This document shows, piece after piece, positions 23,182 through 30,664 of a stretch of DNA of 64,000 nucleotides. The notes below the pieces were generated by a model that did no database searches, was not told the DNA's origin, and saw only the letters and a list, made by a program, of their open reading frames with translations. The translations under genes and the position numbers were made by a program. Every line of letters begins with the position of its first letter. Position 1 is the first letter of the stretch. The stretch comes from Thermocatellispora tengchongensis. GTDB taxonomy: Bacteria > Actinomycetota > Actinomycetes > Streptosporangiales > Streptosporangiaceae. The stretch spans positions 401,146 through 465,145 of the forward strand of contig NZ_JACHGN010000008.1 of assembly GCF_014202315.1 (NCBI RefSeq). Reading direction: 5' to 3'.

Positions 23182-24378
23182 GTGGACCAGGGTCAGGTGC
23201 GCGAGTCCGCCCGGACCGGAGGAGAGCGGATTCTCAAGGGGGCGAGGAACTGGTGGTTCCTCGGCCCCGGAGGGGTGGCCCGCCTCGGCGCCCACCACCT
23301 GACCGCGGACGGCGCGCTCAGGCCGGGCACCGAGCGCCGCCTGCGCGAGCGCGGGCTGCTGTCCGCGGTGCCGGACCGCGCCTATTCGCTCACCGTCCTG
23401 ACCAGCACCGACTGCAATCTGGGGTGCGGCTACTGCTTCCAGAACACCGGCCAGGACCCGCACGGCGGCGCCCGCCCGCCCCGGATCGCCCACGCCCGGC
23501 TCACCTCGCAGACCATCACCTCGATCCTCGCGTTCGCCGGCCGGCAGATGGCCGCGGCCGGCTTGGACGAGCTCAGGATCCTCCTGTTCGGCGGGGAGCC
23601 CCTGCTCAACCCGAGGGGCTGCCTGGAACTGCTGTCGCGGGCGGCCGATCACGGCCTGTCGTCCGCGTGGATGATCTCCAACCTCACCCTGCTCACCCCG
23701 CCGCTCGCCCGGCGGCTGGAGGACCTCGGGCTGAGGTCGATACAGGTCACCTTCGACGGCGACCGCGACGACCATGACCGGATTCGGGTCCGGCGTTCAC
23801 GCGGGGGCACCTTCGACACCATCGCCGGCAATATCGTCCGGGCGTCACAGGTCACCTCGATACGGTGGATTCTCCGGGTGAACGTCTCCCATCACAATCA
23901 TCCCGGAATCGATTCTTTGATCGACCGCCTCGGCGCCGCGCTCGACCCTTCGCGGTGCAGCATCTATTTCGCCCCGGTGGGAGACGTGGGCGTCGGATAC
24001 GCCAATGATCTGCGGCACACCGGCGAATTGTCGGCCCGATTCACGCGATGGCAGCGCGCGGCGCTCGACCGCGGTTTCACCGTCAGCAGGCCGCGGGCGT
24101 ACGTGCCCTGCGCCACCTGCGGGCACGGCGACGGCCGGTACGGCGCGGTGGTGAACGCCGACGGCACGTTGGCGAGTTGCTGGGAGACCGCCGGGAAACC
24201 GGGCTGGGAGGTCGGGACGGTCGGCGAGGGCTACCTGCCCGCCGCGCGGACCCGGGAGCGCTGGATCTCCTGCGGCGACATGTACCGTCACCACGAGGAC
24301 GAGCGGGCGCTCGCGTCCTTCCGCGACACCGTTGACGCCGCCCTGCTCGACTACCTCGACGAGACCGGGCGCCTGTAG
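23182..24378 (+). CDS. Radical SAM/SPASM-like peptide maturase
   Basis: A 398-aa protein. The GTG start has GGAGGT four bases upstream. The [4Fe-4S]-AdoMet motif is TSTDCNLGCGYCFQNTG (Cys78, Cys82, Cys85), followed by LRILLFGGEPLLNPRGC (the GGE motif) and IQVTFDGDRDDHDRIR. The C-terminus has further cysteines for an auxiliary cluster: YVPCATCGHGDG (310, 313), DGTLASCWE (333) and ISCGDM (364). This is a SPASM/Twitch-like arrangement, somewhat cysteine-poor compared with seven-Cys SPASM domains. Such enzymes install thioether or C-C crosslinks in ribosomal peptides. The 42-aa precursor immediately upstream is the expected substrate. No separate RRE protein is visible; the N-terminal ~70 residues could serve. 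Confidence 0.92.
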   Translation: MDQGQVRESARTGGERILKGARNWWFLGPGGVARLGAHHLTADGALRPGTERRLRERGLLSAVPDRAYSLTVLTSTDCNLGCGYCFQNTGQDPHGGARPPRIAHARLTSQTITSILAFAGRQMAAAGLDELRILLFGGEPLLNPRGCLELLSRAADHGLSSAWMISNLTLLTPPLARRLEDLGLRSIQVTFDGDRDDHDRIRVRRSRGGTFDTIAGNIVRASQVTSIRWILRVNVSHHNHPGIDSLIDRLGAALDPSRCSIYFAPVGDVGVGYANDLRHTGELSARFTRWQRAALDRGFTVSRPRAYVPCATCGHGDGRYGAVVNADGTLASCWETAGKPGWEVGTVGEGYLPAARTRERWISCGDMYRHHEDERALASFRDTVDAALLDYLDETGRL

Positions 24379-24431
24379 CCGCCTCGTCGAGTGAACGCCC
24401 ACGTCACATGGCCTGTTGAAAGGAGCCGGCG

Positions 24432-25436
24432 ATGGCCGGGGAGATCGTTCGCGACACGGAACGGCCGGGAACGGGCGCGGGGACGATCGCGGAGCCCGGC
24501 CCGCCCACAGGCGACGCCGGCGACGGCGGTGACGCGACCGCCGAGCTGGCCCGCCTGTCGGCCGGGGCCACCCGCTGGATCAGCGAGAACGTGGACTACC
24601 TCGACCCGTCGTACCCGGATCTGCCGGTGACCCCGAAGGTGAAGGCGAGCCTGGAGCTCGCGCTGCTCCACCTCTTCTGGAGCAGGGTGCGGCCGGGCGA
24701 CGACGACCTCGCCAGGGTGACCGAGACCCTGCACAAGATCTGGCGGGACCCGGAGTTCCCGCGGCAGGTCGCCGCCAAGCCCGCGTACTTCCGCCAGTAC
24801 GGGCTGATCTACGGCGCGCTCGCACCCGCCGGGATCACCGGCGGGCACCACCTGGCCACCCTCGCCGAGCTTGCCCCCGGCGGCCACCTCGCGCCGTACG
24901 GGAAGTCGCCCTACCTGCGCCTCGAAACCCGCTACTACGCCGACATCGCCGGTCTCGGCCACGCCTTCGAGTCGTACCGGGAGCTGTACGAGGCCAGTTT
25001 CCTGGCCAACCTGACCACGGTCCTGCCGATGGACATCGAGGACGCCTACACCATCACCCACACCGTCTTCCACCTGACCGACTTCGGTTTCCGCGACGCC
25101 GGGCTGACGGACGAGGAGCGGGAGCGGGCGCTCGGCATCGCCGACCGGCTGACCGACCACTTCGTGGAGGCCGATCACTGGGACCTCACCGGGGAGTTCG
25201 TGCTCACGCAGTTCTGCCTCGGCGCGGACCCGGCACGCACCCGGTCCGGCATCGGCGGGATACGCAGCCTGCTGGCGGCGCAGACGCCCAGCGGGGCGAT
25301 CCCCGGGCGTTTCGCCGCACAGCGGCCGGGGCCGTCGGCGACGCCGGTCGAGTTGTTCCGCAAGTCCTACCACACGACCCTCGTGGCGGCCCTCGCCTCG
25401 ATGATCATCCTGTCCGGCCGGGCCGGGGCATGCTGA
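24432..25436 (+). CDS. DUF6895-like helical protein
   Basis: A 334-aa protein with AGGAG before the ATG. The first ~40 residues are disordered and Gly/Asp-rich. The rest is alpha-helical: GATRWISENVDYLDPSYPDL, KASLELALLHLFWSRVRPGD, VLPMDIEDAYTITHTVFHLT, ADHWDLTGEFVLTQFCLG and a C-terminal HTTLVAALASMIIL. The THTxFxLTDFG and WDLxGE-x2-LxxxC motifs match, as I recall them, proteins annotated DUF6895 in actinomycetes, which resemble alpha/alpha toroids. No known activity. Its place between maturase and exporter, overlapping the exporter by 7 bp, makes it a probable dedicated component of the peptide pathway. Confidence 0.75.
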   Translation: MAGEIVRDTERPGTGAGTIAEPGPPTGDAGDGGDATAELARLSAGATRWISENVDYLDPSYPDLPVTPKVKASLELALLHLFWSRVRPGDDDLARVTETLHKIWRDPEFPRQVAAKPAYFRQYGLIYGALAPAGITGGHHLATLAELAPGGHLAPYGKSPYLRLETRYYADIAGLGHAFESYRELYEASFLANLTTVLPMDIEDAYTITHTVFHLTDFGFRDAGLTDEERERALGIADRLTDHFVEADHWDLTGEFVLTQFCLGADPARTRSGIGGIRSLLAAQTPSGAIPGRFAAQRPGPSATPVELFRKSYHTTLVAALASMIILSGRAGAC

Positions 25437-26770
25437 CCCGGACGCTGGACCGGATCCTGATCAACCGCGAGTACGCCCGCCTGTGGTACGGGCAGGCCAT
25501 CTCGTCGGTGGGTGACTACGTGTTCAGCACCACCCTGGTGCTGTGGGTGGCCTCCGTCCTGGCGAAGGGGCAGCCGTGGGGTCCCGCCGCGGTGAGCGGC
25601 GTGCTCATCGCCGTGGGCGCCGCGGTGCTGGTGGTCGGCCCGTTCGCCGGGGTGTTCGTCGATCGGTGGGACCCGCTGCGCACCATGCTCGGCACCGAGG
25701 TGATCCGCGGCGCCGCGGTGCTGCTGCTGACGGCAGTGTCGGTGCTGCCGGTCGGCGCGCTGCCGGTCTGGGCCTGGCTCACGATGATCTACCTGGTCGT
25801 GTTCCTGCTGAACGCGACCGGCCAGTTCTTCCTGCCCGCGCGGTTGTCCGTGATCAGGGAGATCGTGACCGGAGAGGCCGACCGGGCCAGGGCGGCGGGC
25901 ATCGCCCAGGCCACGGCCGGGACCGCCGCGATCGTCGGGCCGCCGCTCGCGGCGCCGCTGCTGTTCGCCGTCGGCATGCAGTGGGCCCTGCTGCTCAACG
26001 CGGCGTCGTACGCGGTGTCCTACGTGGCCATCCGCTCGGCCCGCCTCGACACGCGAGGTGAGAGAGGAGCGCCGGACCGGCCGCGGGCGAACCTGCTCGC
26101 GGAGTACACGGCCGGCCTGCGCGTCTTCGCCGGCAGCAGGTTCCTGATCGCCCTGCTGACCCTCTCGGTGATCGGCCAGCTCGGGATGGGGGCGCTGAAC
26201 ACGCTGAACGTGTTCTTCCTCACCGGGAACCTGCACGCGCCCTCCCACCTGTACGGCTACCTCGGCACCGCGATGGGCGTCGGCGGGATCATCGGCGCGC
26301 TGTGCGCCGGAATGGTGGTGCAGCGGATCGGCGCCCGGGGCACCACGTGGGCCGGCCTGATCGCGGGCGGCGCGCTGCTGCTCGCCTACTCCCAGCAGAC
26401 CGGCTTCCTCGCCGGCCTGGCCGTGCTCTTCCTGTTCATGGTCCCGATCACCATGCTCAACACCGCGATGACGCCGCTGCTGCTCGCCGCGGCGCCGAAG
26501 GAGTACACGGGCAGGGTGATCGCGGTGTTCTATCCGGTCACGCGGCTCTCCTCGATGCTGGCCGCGATGGCGGCCGGCTGGCTGGCCAGCTCGGCGCTGC
26601 GGGACTTCTCGGGCTCGGTGGCCGGCGTCGCGTTCGGCCCGATCGACACGATCCTCGCCGCGGCCGGGCTGCTCATCGTGATCTCCGGCGTGTACGCGCG
26701 GCTCGCCCTGCCCGCGTCGTCGGACGAACCGGCCCCGGCCGCGACGGCGCCCGAGCCCGGCGGCCGGTGA
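25430..26770 (+). CDS. MFS transporter, probable peptide exporter
   Basis: A 446-aa major facilitator superfamily protein with about 12 hydrophobic segments. Family marks are EYARLWYGQAISSVGDYVFS at the N-terminus, FAGVFVDRWDPLRTML (loop 2-3) and an Ala/Gly-rich second half. It belongs to the MFS_3/EntS-like exporters. Its start overlaps the DUF6895-like gene (ATG 25430, TGA 25434-25436). As the last gene of the maturation operon and the only transporter in the locus, it is the likely exporter and self-resistance pump for the product. ABC exporters with peptidase domains, common in RiPP loci, are absent, consistent with the separate subtilase. Confidence 0.88.
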   Translation: MLTRTLDRILINREYARLWYGQAISSVGDYVFSTTLVLWVASVLAKGQPWGPAAVSGVLIAVGAAVLVVGPFAGVFVDRWDPLRTMLGTEVIRGAAVLLLTAVSVLPVGALPVWAWLTMIYLVVFLLNATGQFFLPARLSVIREIVTGEADRARAAGIAQATAGTAAIVGPPLAAPLLFAVGMQWALLLNAASYAVSYVAIRSARLDTRGERGAPDRPRANLLAEYTAGLRVFAGSRFLIALLTLSVIGQLGMGALNTLNVFFLTGNLHAPSHLYGYLGTAMGVGGIIGALCAGMVVQRIGARGTTWAGLIAGGALLLAYSQQTGFLAGLAVLFLFMVPITMLNTAMTPLLLAAAPKEYTGRVIAVFYPVTRLSSMLAAMAAGWLASSALRDFSGSVAGVAFGPIDTILAAAGLLIVISGVYARLALPASSDEPAPAATAPEPGGR

Positions 26771-26847
26771 TCCCTTCCCGCCGGCGCCGCCGATCTACCG
26801 CCACTACACCCCGGTCAAACCACTCCGATACCGCATCGGCGCAGCAT

Positions 26848-27315
26848 ATGAGTATGTTCGAGCACCCTGCTGGGAATGCCGCCTCCTTGATCGATGGCAG
26901 GACGGGAACGCCCCGGCAGGCCGGGCACGCGGCGTGGCCGCCGGTCGGTCTCGCCCCGCACTGCTGCCCGGCGTGCGGGTCCCGGGACGCCTCGGCCGGC
27001 GCCATCGCCAGGCGCGCCGCCCTGCCGCAGCCCATCGCCACGGCGCTGCTGCTGGCCCCGTCGCTGACGGGCCGGGAACACGCCGCCTTCGAACTGCTCG
27101 GCCTCGGCTACGACAACCGCTCGATCGCCAGGATGCTGTCGATCAGCGAGCGCACCGCCAAGCGGCACGTCACCGCGATCCTGACCAAACTGAGGCTGGA
27201 GTCGCGGCTGCAGGCGGGGCTCACCGCGATGCTCATGAACCTGGCCACCCAGGCCGAGCCGTCCGCTCGCACGCAGCGGGCCGACGCCCGCGCGAGCCAC
27301 GACGAGATCATCTGA
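26848..27315 (+). CDS. LuxR-type HTH regulator
   Basis: A 155-aa protein starting MSMFEHPAGNAASLIDGRTG; weak RBS. The N-terminal half has a CPAC pair (HCCPACGSRD) that may bind metal. The C-terminal GerE/LuxR helix-turn-helix is clear: LTGREHAAFELLGLGYDNRS, IARMLSISERTAKRHVTAIL, TKLRLESRLQAGL. There is no response-regulator receiver domain. It follows the exporter by 77 bp in the same direction and may regulate the peptide locus or its own promoter. Confidence 0.82.
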   Translation: MSMFEHPAGNAASLIDGRTGTPRQAGHAAWPPVGLAPHCCPACGSRDASAGAIARRAALPQPIATALLLAPSLTGREHAAFELLGLGYDNRSIARMLSISERTAKRHVTAILTKLRLESRLQAGLTAMLMNLATQAEPSARTQRADARASHDEII

Positions 27316-27660
27316 CGACACCGCCCCAGACCGCGCGGCCTCCTACGACATCGCCCAGCTACAGAGGAGTGCCGGGCCGGCCTCTCCCGTACGGGCGAAA
27401 AGGCGCGTGCCGTGCACGGCGGCGAGGACGGGCCGAAACAGCGGCGTACGCGATTTCCCGGCCGCGCCCGGCACGCCGCGGTTCCCGGCTTCAACTGGGA
27501 GAACGCCGTTCCCGGGCGGGACCGGGCCGGGCCGGTCCCGAACAGGCGCTTGACCGGGGCGCCGGCAAGGCGTACAAGTACGGCAACGGAAAGCGCTTTC
27601 CTTCGCTTTGGCCGGCACCGGCGCGCGGGCCGGCACCGACGGGAACGTGGAGGTTCCACC
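27316..27660 (+). other. Intergenic region upstream of the pectate lyase
   Basis: No gene is seen. The stretch contains the pectate lyase promoter and operator at 27550-27601 and the RBS GTGGAGG at 27646-27652. Confidence 0.7.
27550..27601 (+). promoter_or_regulatory. Pectate lyase promoter with LacI-type operator
   Basis: -35 TTGACC (27550-27555), 17-bp spacer, -10 TACAAG (27573-27578). The perfect 14-bp palindrome GGAAAGCGCTTTCC (27588-27601) covers the expected start point. The central GCGC and symmetric arms are typical LacI-family operators, so carbon-source repression is predicted. It differs from the CGAAA-N3-TTTCG sites of the xyloside operon. Confidence 0.7.
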
Positions 27661-29352
27661 GTGCGAAGAAGGAGACGCACCACCGGCCCACCGCTCGCCG
27701 CGCTCGTGGCCGCCCTCGCCGCCGTCCTGCTCGTCGCGACGGCACTGATGCCCGGCGCGTCCGCCGCGACGGCGCTGATGCCCGGCGCGTCCGCCGCGAC
27801 GGCGCTGATGCCCGGCGCGTCCGCCGCGACGGCGCTGATGCCCGGCGCGTCCGCCGCGACGCTGTTCCAGGACGACTTCGAGGACGGCGACGCCACCGGC
27901 TGGTCCAGGTCCGGCGGGAGCTGGTCGGTGACCACCGACGGCACCCGGGTCTACCGTCAGTCCGGCACCAGCGCCGACGCCAGGGCGGTCGCGGGCACCA
28001 CCTGGACCGACCAGGCCGTACAGGCGCGCGTCAAGCCGCTGGCCTTCAACGGCACCGCCCGGTACGCCGCGGTGCTCGCCAGGGCACAGAGCACCAGCGC
28101 CTACTACTACCTCGGCCTGAGCAACTCCGGCGCCGTCGTGCTCGGCAAGCGCACCGGCTCAGGCCCCATCACCCTCGCCACCGCCTCCGCCACGGTCACC
28201 CCGGGCACCTGGTACACCATCAGGCTGGAGGCGTTCGGCACCACGCTGCGCGGCCTGGTCGACGACGTACCGCTCGTCACGGCCACCGACGCCACCTTCG
28301 GCGCCGGGCGGGCGGGCCTGGCCACCTACTACGCCGGCGCGTCCTTCGACGACCTGCTCGTCACCGATGTCGCCGGCCCCACCCAGCCGCCCAGCAGCCC
28401 GCCGGTCTCCACGCCGCCTCCGGGCTCCTGTCCCACTTCCGGTACGCCCACCGGCTTCGCCTCCGTCGATGCCTGGGGCCAGAACGGCACCACCGGAGGC
28501 GCGGGCGGGCCCTCCGTCGAGGTGGACACCGCCGCGGAGCTCATCGCCGCCATCGGCCAGAGCGGCCCGCTGACCGTGTGTGTGCGCGGCATGATCACCG
28601 TACCGGCCGGCATGCACAACGTCGCCTCCGACAAGACGATCGTCGGCATCGGCTCCGGCTCCGGCATCACCGGCGGCGGGCTCAACATCGGCCTGCCCCC
28701 CGACGACGCCGTCACCTCACCGCCCCCCGGCGCCGTGCACAACGTCATCATCCGCAACCTGGTCTTCCGCGGCGCCACCGACGACTCCATCAACGTGCAG
28801 ATGTTCTCGCACCACATCTGGATCGACCACAACGACCTGTGTTGCGGCTACGACGGCCTGGTGGACATCAAGCGCGGCTCCTCCTACATCACCGTCTCCT
28901 GGAACCACGTCCACCAGCACACCAAGACCATGCTGCTCGGCCATGACGACGGCAACGCCGCCCAGGACACCGGCCGGCTCAAGGTCACCTACCACCACAA
29001 CTGGTTCGACCGCACCCCGCAGCGCAACCCCCGGGTGCGGTTCGGCGAGCCCGTCCACGTCTACAACAACTACTACGTCTACAACACCGACACCGGCGTG
29101 GCCTGCCAGGCCGGCGCCGGATGCGTGGTCGAGGGCAACTACTTCGAGACCGTCGAGGAACCGGTGACCAACTCCTACGCCGGCCCGTCCGGCCGGTGCG
29201 TCGCCCGCGACAACGTGCTCGACGACTCCGGGGCGCCCGACTGCTCCGGCACCGTGCAGGAACCGTCCGCGTACTACGGCTACACCCTTGACGACCCCGC
29301 CACCGTGAAGGCGACCGTCACCGCCCGCGCCGGCGTCGGCAAGATCGGCTGA
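27661..29352 (+). CDS. Secreted pectate lyase, PL1 family, with N-terminal beta-sandwich domain
   Basis: A 563-aa enzyme with a GTG start. The basic N-terminus (VRRRRRTTGPP) and hydrophobic core (LAALVAALAAVLLV) form a signal peptide. Residues 26-65 are four exact copies of ATALMPGASA, each ending in an Ala-X-Ala cleavage site. Residues 66-238 form a LamG/DUF1080-like jelly-roll (LFQDDFEDGDATGWSRSGGS). A Pro/Ser linker (240-255) leads to the PL1 beta-helix: IIRNLVFRGATDDSINVQMF, HHIWIDHNDL, VDIKRGSSYITVSWNHV and the catalytic-arginine segment TPQRNPRVRFGEPVHVYNNY. It cleaves polygalacturonate by Ca-dependent beta-elimination outside the cell. A strong terminator follows. Confidence 0.93.
   Translation: MRRRRRTTGPPLAALVAALAAVLLVATALMPGASAATALMPGASAATALMPGASAATALMPGASAATLFQDDFEDGDATGWSRSGGSWSVTTDGTRVYRQSGTSADARAVAGTTWTDQAVQARVKPLAFNGTARYAAVLARAQSTSAYYYLGLSNSGAVVLGKRTGSGPITLATASATVTPGTWYTIRLEAFGTTLRGLVDDVPLVTATDATFGAGRAGLATYYAGASFDDLLVTDVAGPTQPPSSPPVSTPPPGSCPTSGTPTGFASVDAWGQNGTTGGAGGPSVEVDTAAELIAAIGQSGPLTVCVRGMITVPAGMHNVASDKTIVGIGSGSGITGGGLNIGLPPDDAVTSPPPGAVHNVIIRNLVFRGATDDSINVQMFSHHIWIDHNDLCCGYDGLVDIKRGSSYITVSWNHVHQHTKTMLLGHDDGNAAQDTGRLKVTYHHNWFDRTPQRNPRVRFGEPVHVYNNYYVYNTDTGVACQAGAGCVVEGNYFETVEEPVTNSYAGPSGRCVARDNVLDDSGAPDCSGTVQEPSAYYGYTLDDPATVKATVTARAGVGKIG
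27736..27855 (+). repeat. 30-bp tandem repeat x4 in the signal peptide
   Basis: Four perfect or near-perfect head-to-tail copies (one A/G difference in the first) encode ATALMPGASA. The unit is ten codons, so the frame is kept. Confidence 0.95.
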
Positions 29353-29362
29353 CCATCCCCCC

Positions 29363-29404
29363 GGCCGGCGGTCCCGCCCCCCGACGCCCCCGGGACCGCC
29401 GGCC
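29363..29404. terminator. Bidirectional terminator
   Basis: Perfect 14-bp inverted repeat GGCCGGCGGTCCCG / CGGGACCGCCGGCC with a 14-nt loop between the convergent pectate lyase and LacI genes. Confidence 0.82.
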
Positions 29405-29436
29405 CCTTACCGCCACCGCCCTGCGGTGCGCGCGGG

Positions 29437-30480
29437 TCAGGATGACGGGGCGGGGCCCGTCGAGTCGCGGACGCTGAGGGTCGTCGCCAGCTGGAGGTGC
29501 CGGGAGGCGGGCTGGACGCCATCGGCCATGCCGAGGACGGTCTCGACGGCCATCCGGCCCATGCCGGCGAGAGGCTGCCGGACTGACGTGAGCCGGGGCG
29601 TGGTCCACTCGGTCTGCGACGTGTCGTCGAACCCGGTGACCGACAGCTCGCCCGGGACGGAGATGCCGAGCTCCTTGGCCGCGGTGAGGACGCCGACGGC
29701 GATCTCGTCGTTGCCCGCGACGATCGCGGTCGGCCGCTCGCCGAGCGAGAGGATGTCGCGGCCGTGCCGCCGCCCCGCCTCGACGGAGAACGCCTCGTGG
29801 CGGATCAGCGCGCGGTCCGGCGCGATGCCGGCCGAGTCGAGCCCGGCCTGGTACCCGTGGAAGCGTTCCAGCGAGGGGGCGGAGCCCAGCGGGCCGCCGA
29901 TCCAGGCGATCCTGCGGTGGCCGAGCTTGATGACGTGCTCGGTCGCCGACCGGCCGCCCGCCCAGTTGGTGGAGCCGATGCTGACGACGCGTGATTCGGT
30001 CGTATCGATCGGGTCGATCGTCACGACGGGCACGTCGAGATCCTCCGCGGCGAGGAGCACCGGGTCGGGCACGGCGACGGCGAGCGCGATGATGCCGACG
30101 ACACCGGACGCCTTCTGCTCCGACATCCAGGCGCGGGCCGCCGCACGGCTCGTGCTGATCGGCTGGTCGGGCGGCAGGCGGATGAGGAGCTCGGCCTGCG
30201 CGGCGGTCGCGGCCACGAGGATTCCCTGGAGCACCGTCCCGGCGTAGCGGGACTCCACGATGTCGAGCACCGTGACCAGGCTCCGGTCGCGTGTCCACTC
30301 GTATCGCGCCGTCGTCGGCTTGTAGCCGATCTCGGCCATGGCCCCGAGGACGAGCTCACGCGTCTTCGCCGCCACGTCGCTGCGCCCATTGAGGACCTTC
30401 GAGGCGGTCGCCGGTGAAACACCGGCCAGGCGGGCGACATCCGCCAGGGTGGCTCGCTCGGAACGGGCTCGCCGTCTCAT
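29437..30480 (-). CDS. LacI family repressor of the xyloside uptake operon (BxlR-like)
   Basis: A 347-aa protein. The ATG at 30480 has AAGGAG upstream. The N-terminal LacI helix-turn-helix reads ATLADVARLAGVSPATASKV, LNGRSDVAAKTRELVLGAMA, EIGYKP. The periplasmic-binding-like core follows (IVESRYAGTVLQGILVAATA, VVSIGSTNWAGGRSATEHVI, RPTAIVAGNDEIAVGVLTAA, LSVTGFDDTSQTEWTTPRLT). It is divergent from a sugar ABC operon. Two CGAAA-N3-TTTCG repeats in the shared promoter match the type reported for the Streptomyces repressor BxlR (CGAA-Nx-TTCG), which responds to xylobiose. The effector here is inferred from the GH39 gene in the operon. Confidence 0.88.
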   Translation of the reverse strand: MRRRARSERATLADVARLAGVSPATASKVLNGRSDVAAKTRELVLGAMAEIGYKPTTARYEWTRDRSLVTVLDIVESRYAGTVLQGILVAATAAQAELLIRLPPDQPISTSRAAARAWMSEQKASGVVGIIALAVAVPDPVLLAAEDLDVPVVTIDPIDTTESRVVSIGSTNWAGGRSATEHVIKLGHRRIAWIGGPLGSAPSLERFHGYQAGLDSAGIAPDRALIRHEAFSVEAGRRHGRDILSLGERPTAIVAGNDEIAVGVLTAAKELGISVPGELSVTGFDDTSQTEWTTPRLTSVRQPLAGMGRMAVETVLGMADGVQPASRHLQLATTLSVRDSTGPAPSS

Positions 30481-30496
30481 GGGGCTCCTTTCGGTC

Positions 30497-30513
30497 TTCG
30501 AAACTATTTCGAA
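30497..30513. promoter_or_regulatory. LacI operator O1
   Basis: TTCGAAACTATTTCGAA: perfect inverted repeat TTCGAAA-N3-TTTCGAA, 17 bp upstream of the LacI start; AT-rich against the background. Confidence 0.78.
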
Positions 30514-30567
30514 TCTACCAGAAACCCGTTCCGGCGGTTGCTTCAGGTATTCGCCGTTGTTCACCCG

Positions 30568-30595
30568 TTGACACGGAACGGACACCGGACTTAAT
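30568..30595 (+). promoter_or_regulatory. Promoter of the sugar ABC operon
   Basis: Consensus -35 TTGACA (30568-30573), 16-bp spacer and -10 CTTAAT (30590-30595), read toward the binding-protein gene. It is flanked by the two LacI operators. Confidence 0.65.
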
Positions 30596-30619
30596 GTCCT
30601 CGCAGTAACGAACAAGTTG

Positions 30620-30632
30620 CGAAATCTTTTCG
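30620..30632. promoter_or_regulatory. LacI operator O2
   Basis: CGAAATCTTTTCG: inverted repeat CGAAA-N3-TTTCG with the same spacing as O1, about 18 bp downstream of the expected transcription start. Repression by roadblock or looping with O1 is plausible. Confidence 0.75.
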
Positions 30633-30664
30633 AAACCCCCCAAGCAGGACGAGAGGAGAGGCTC

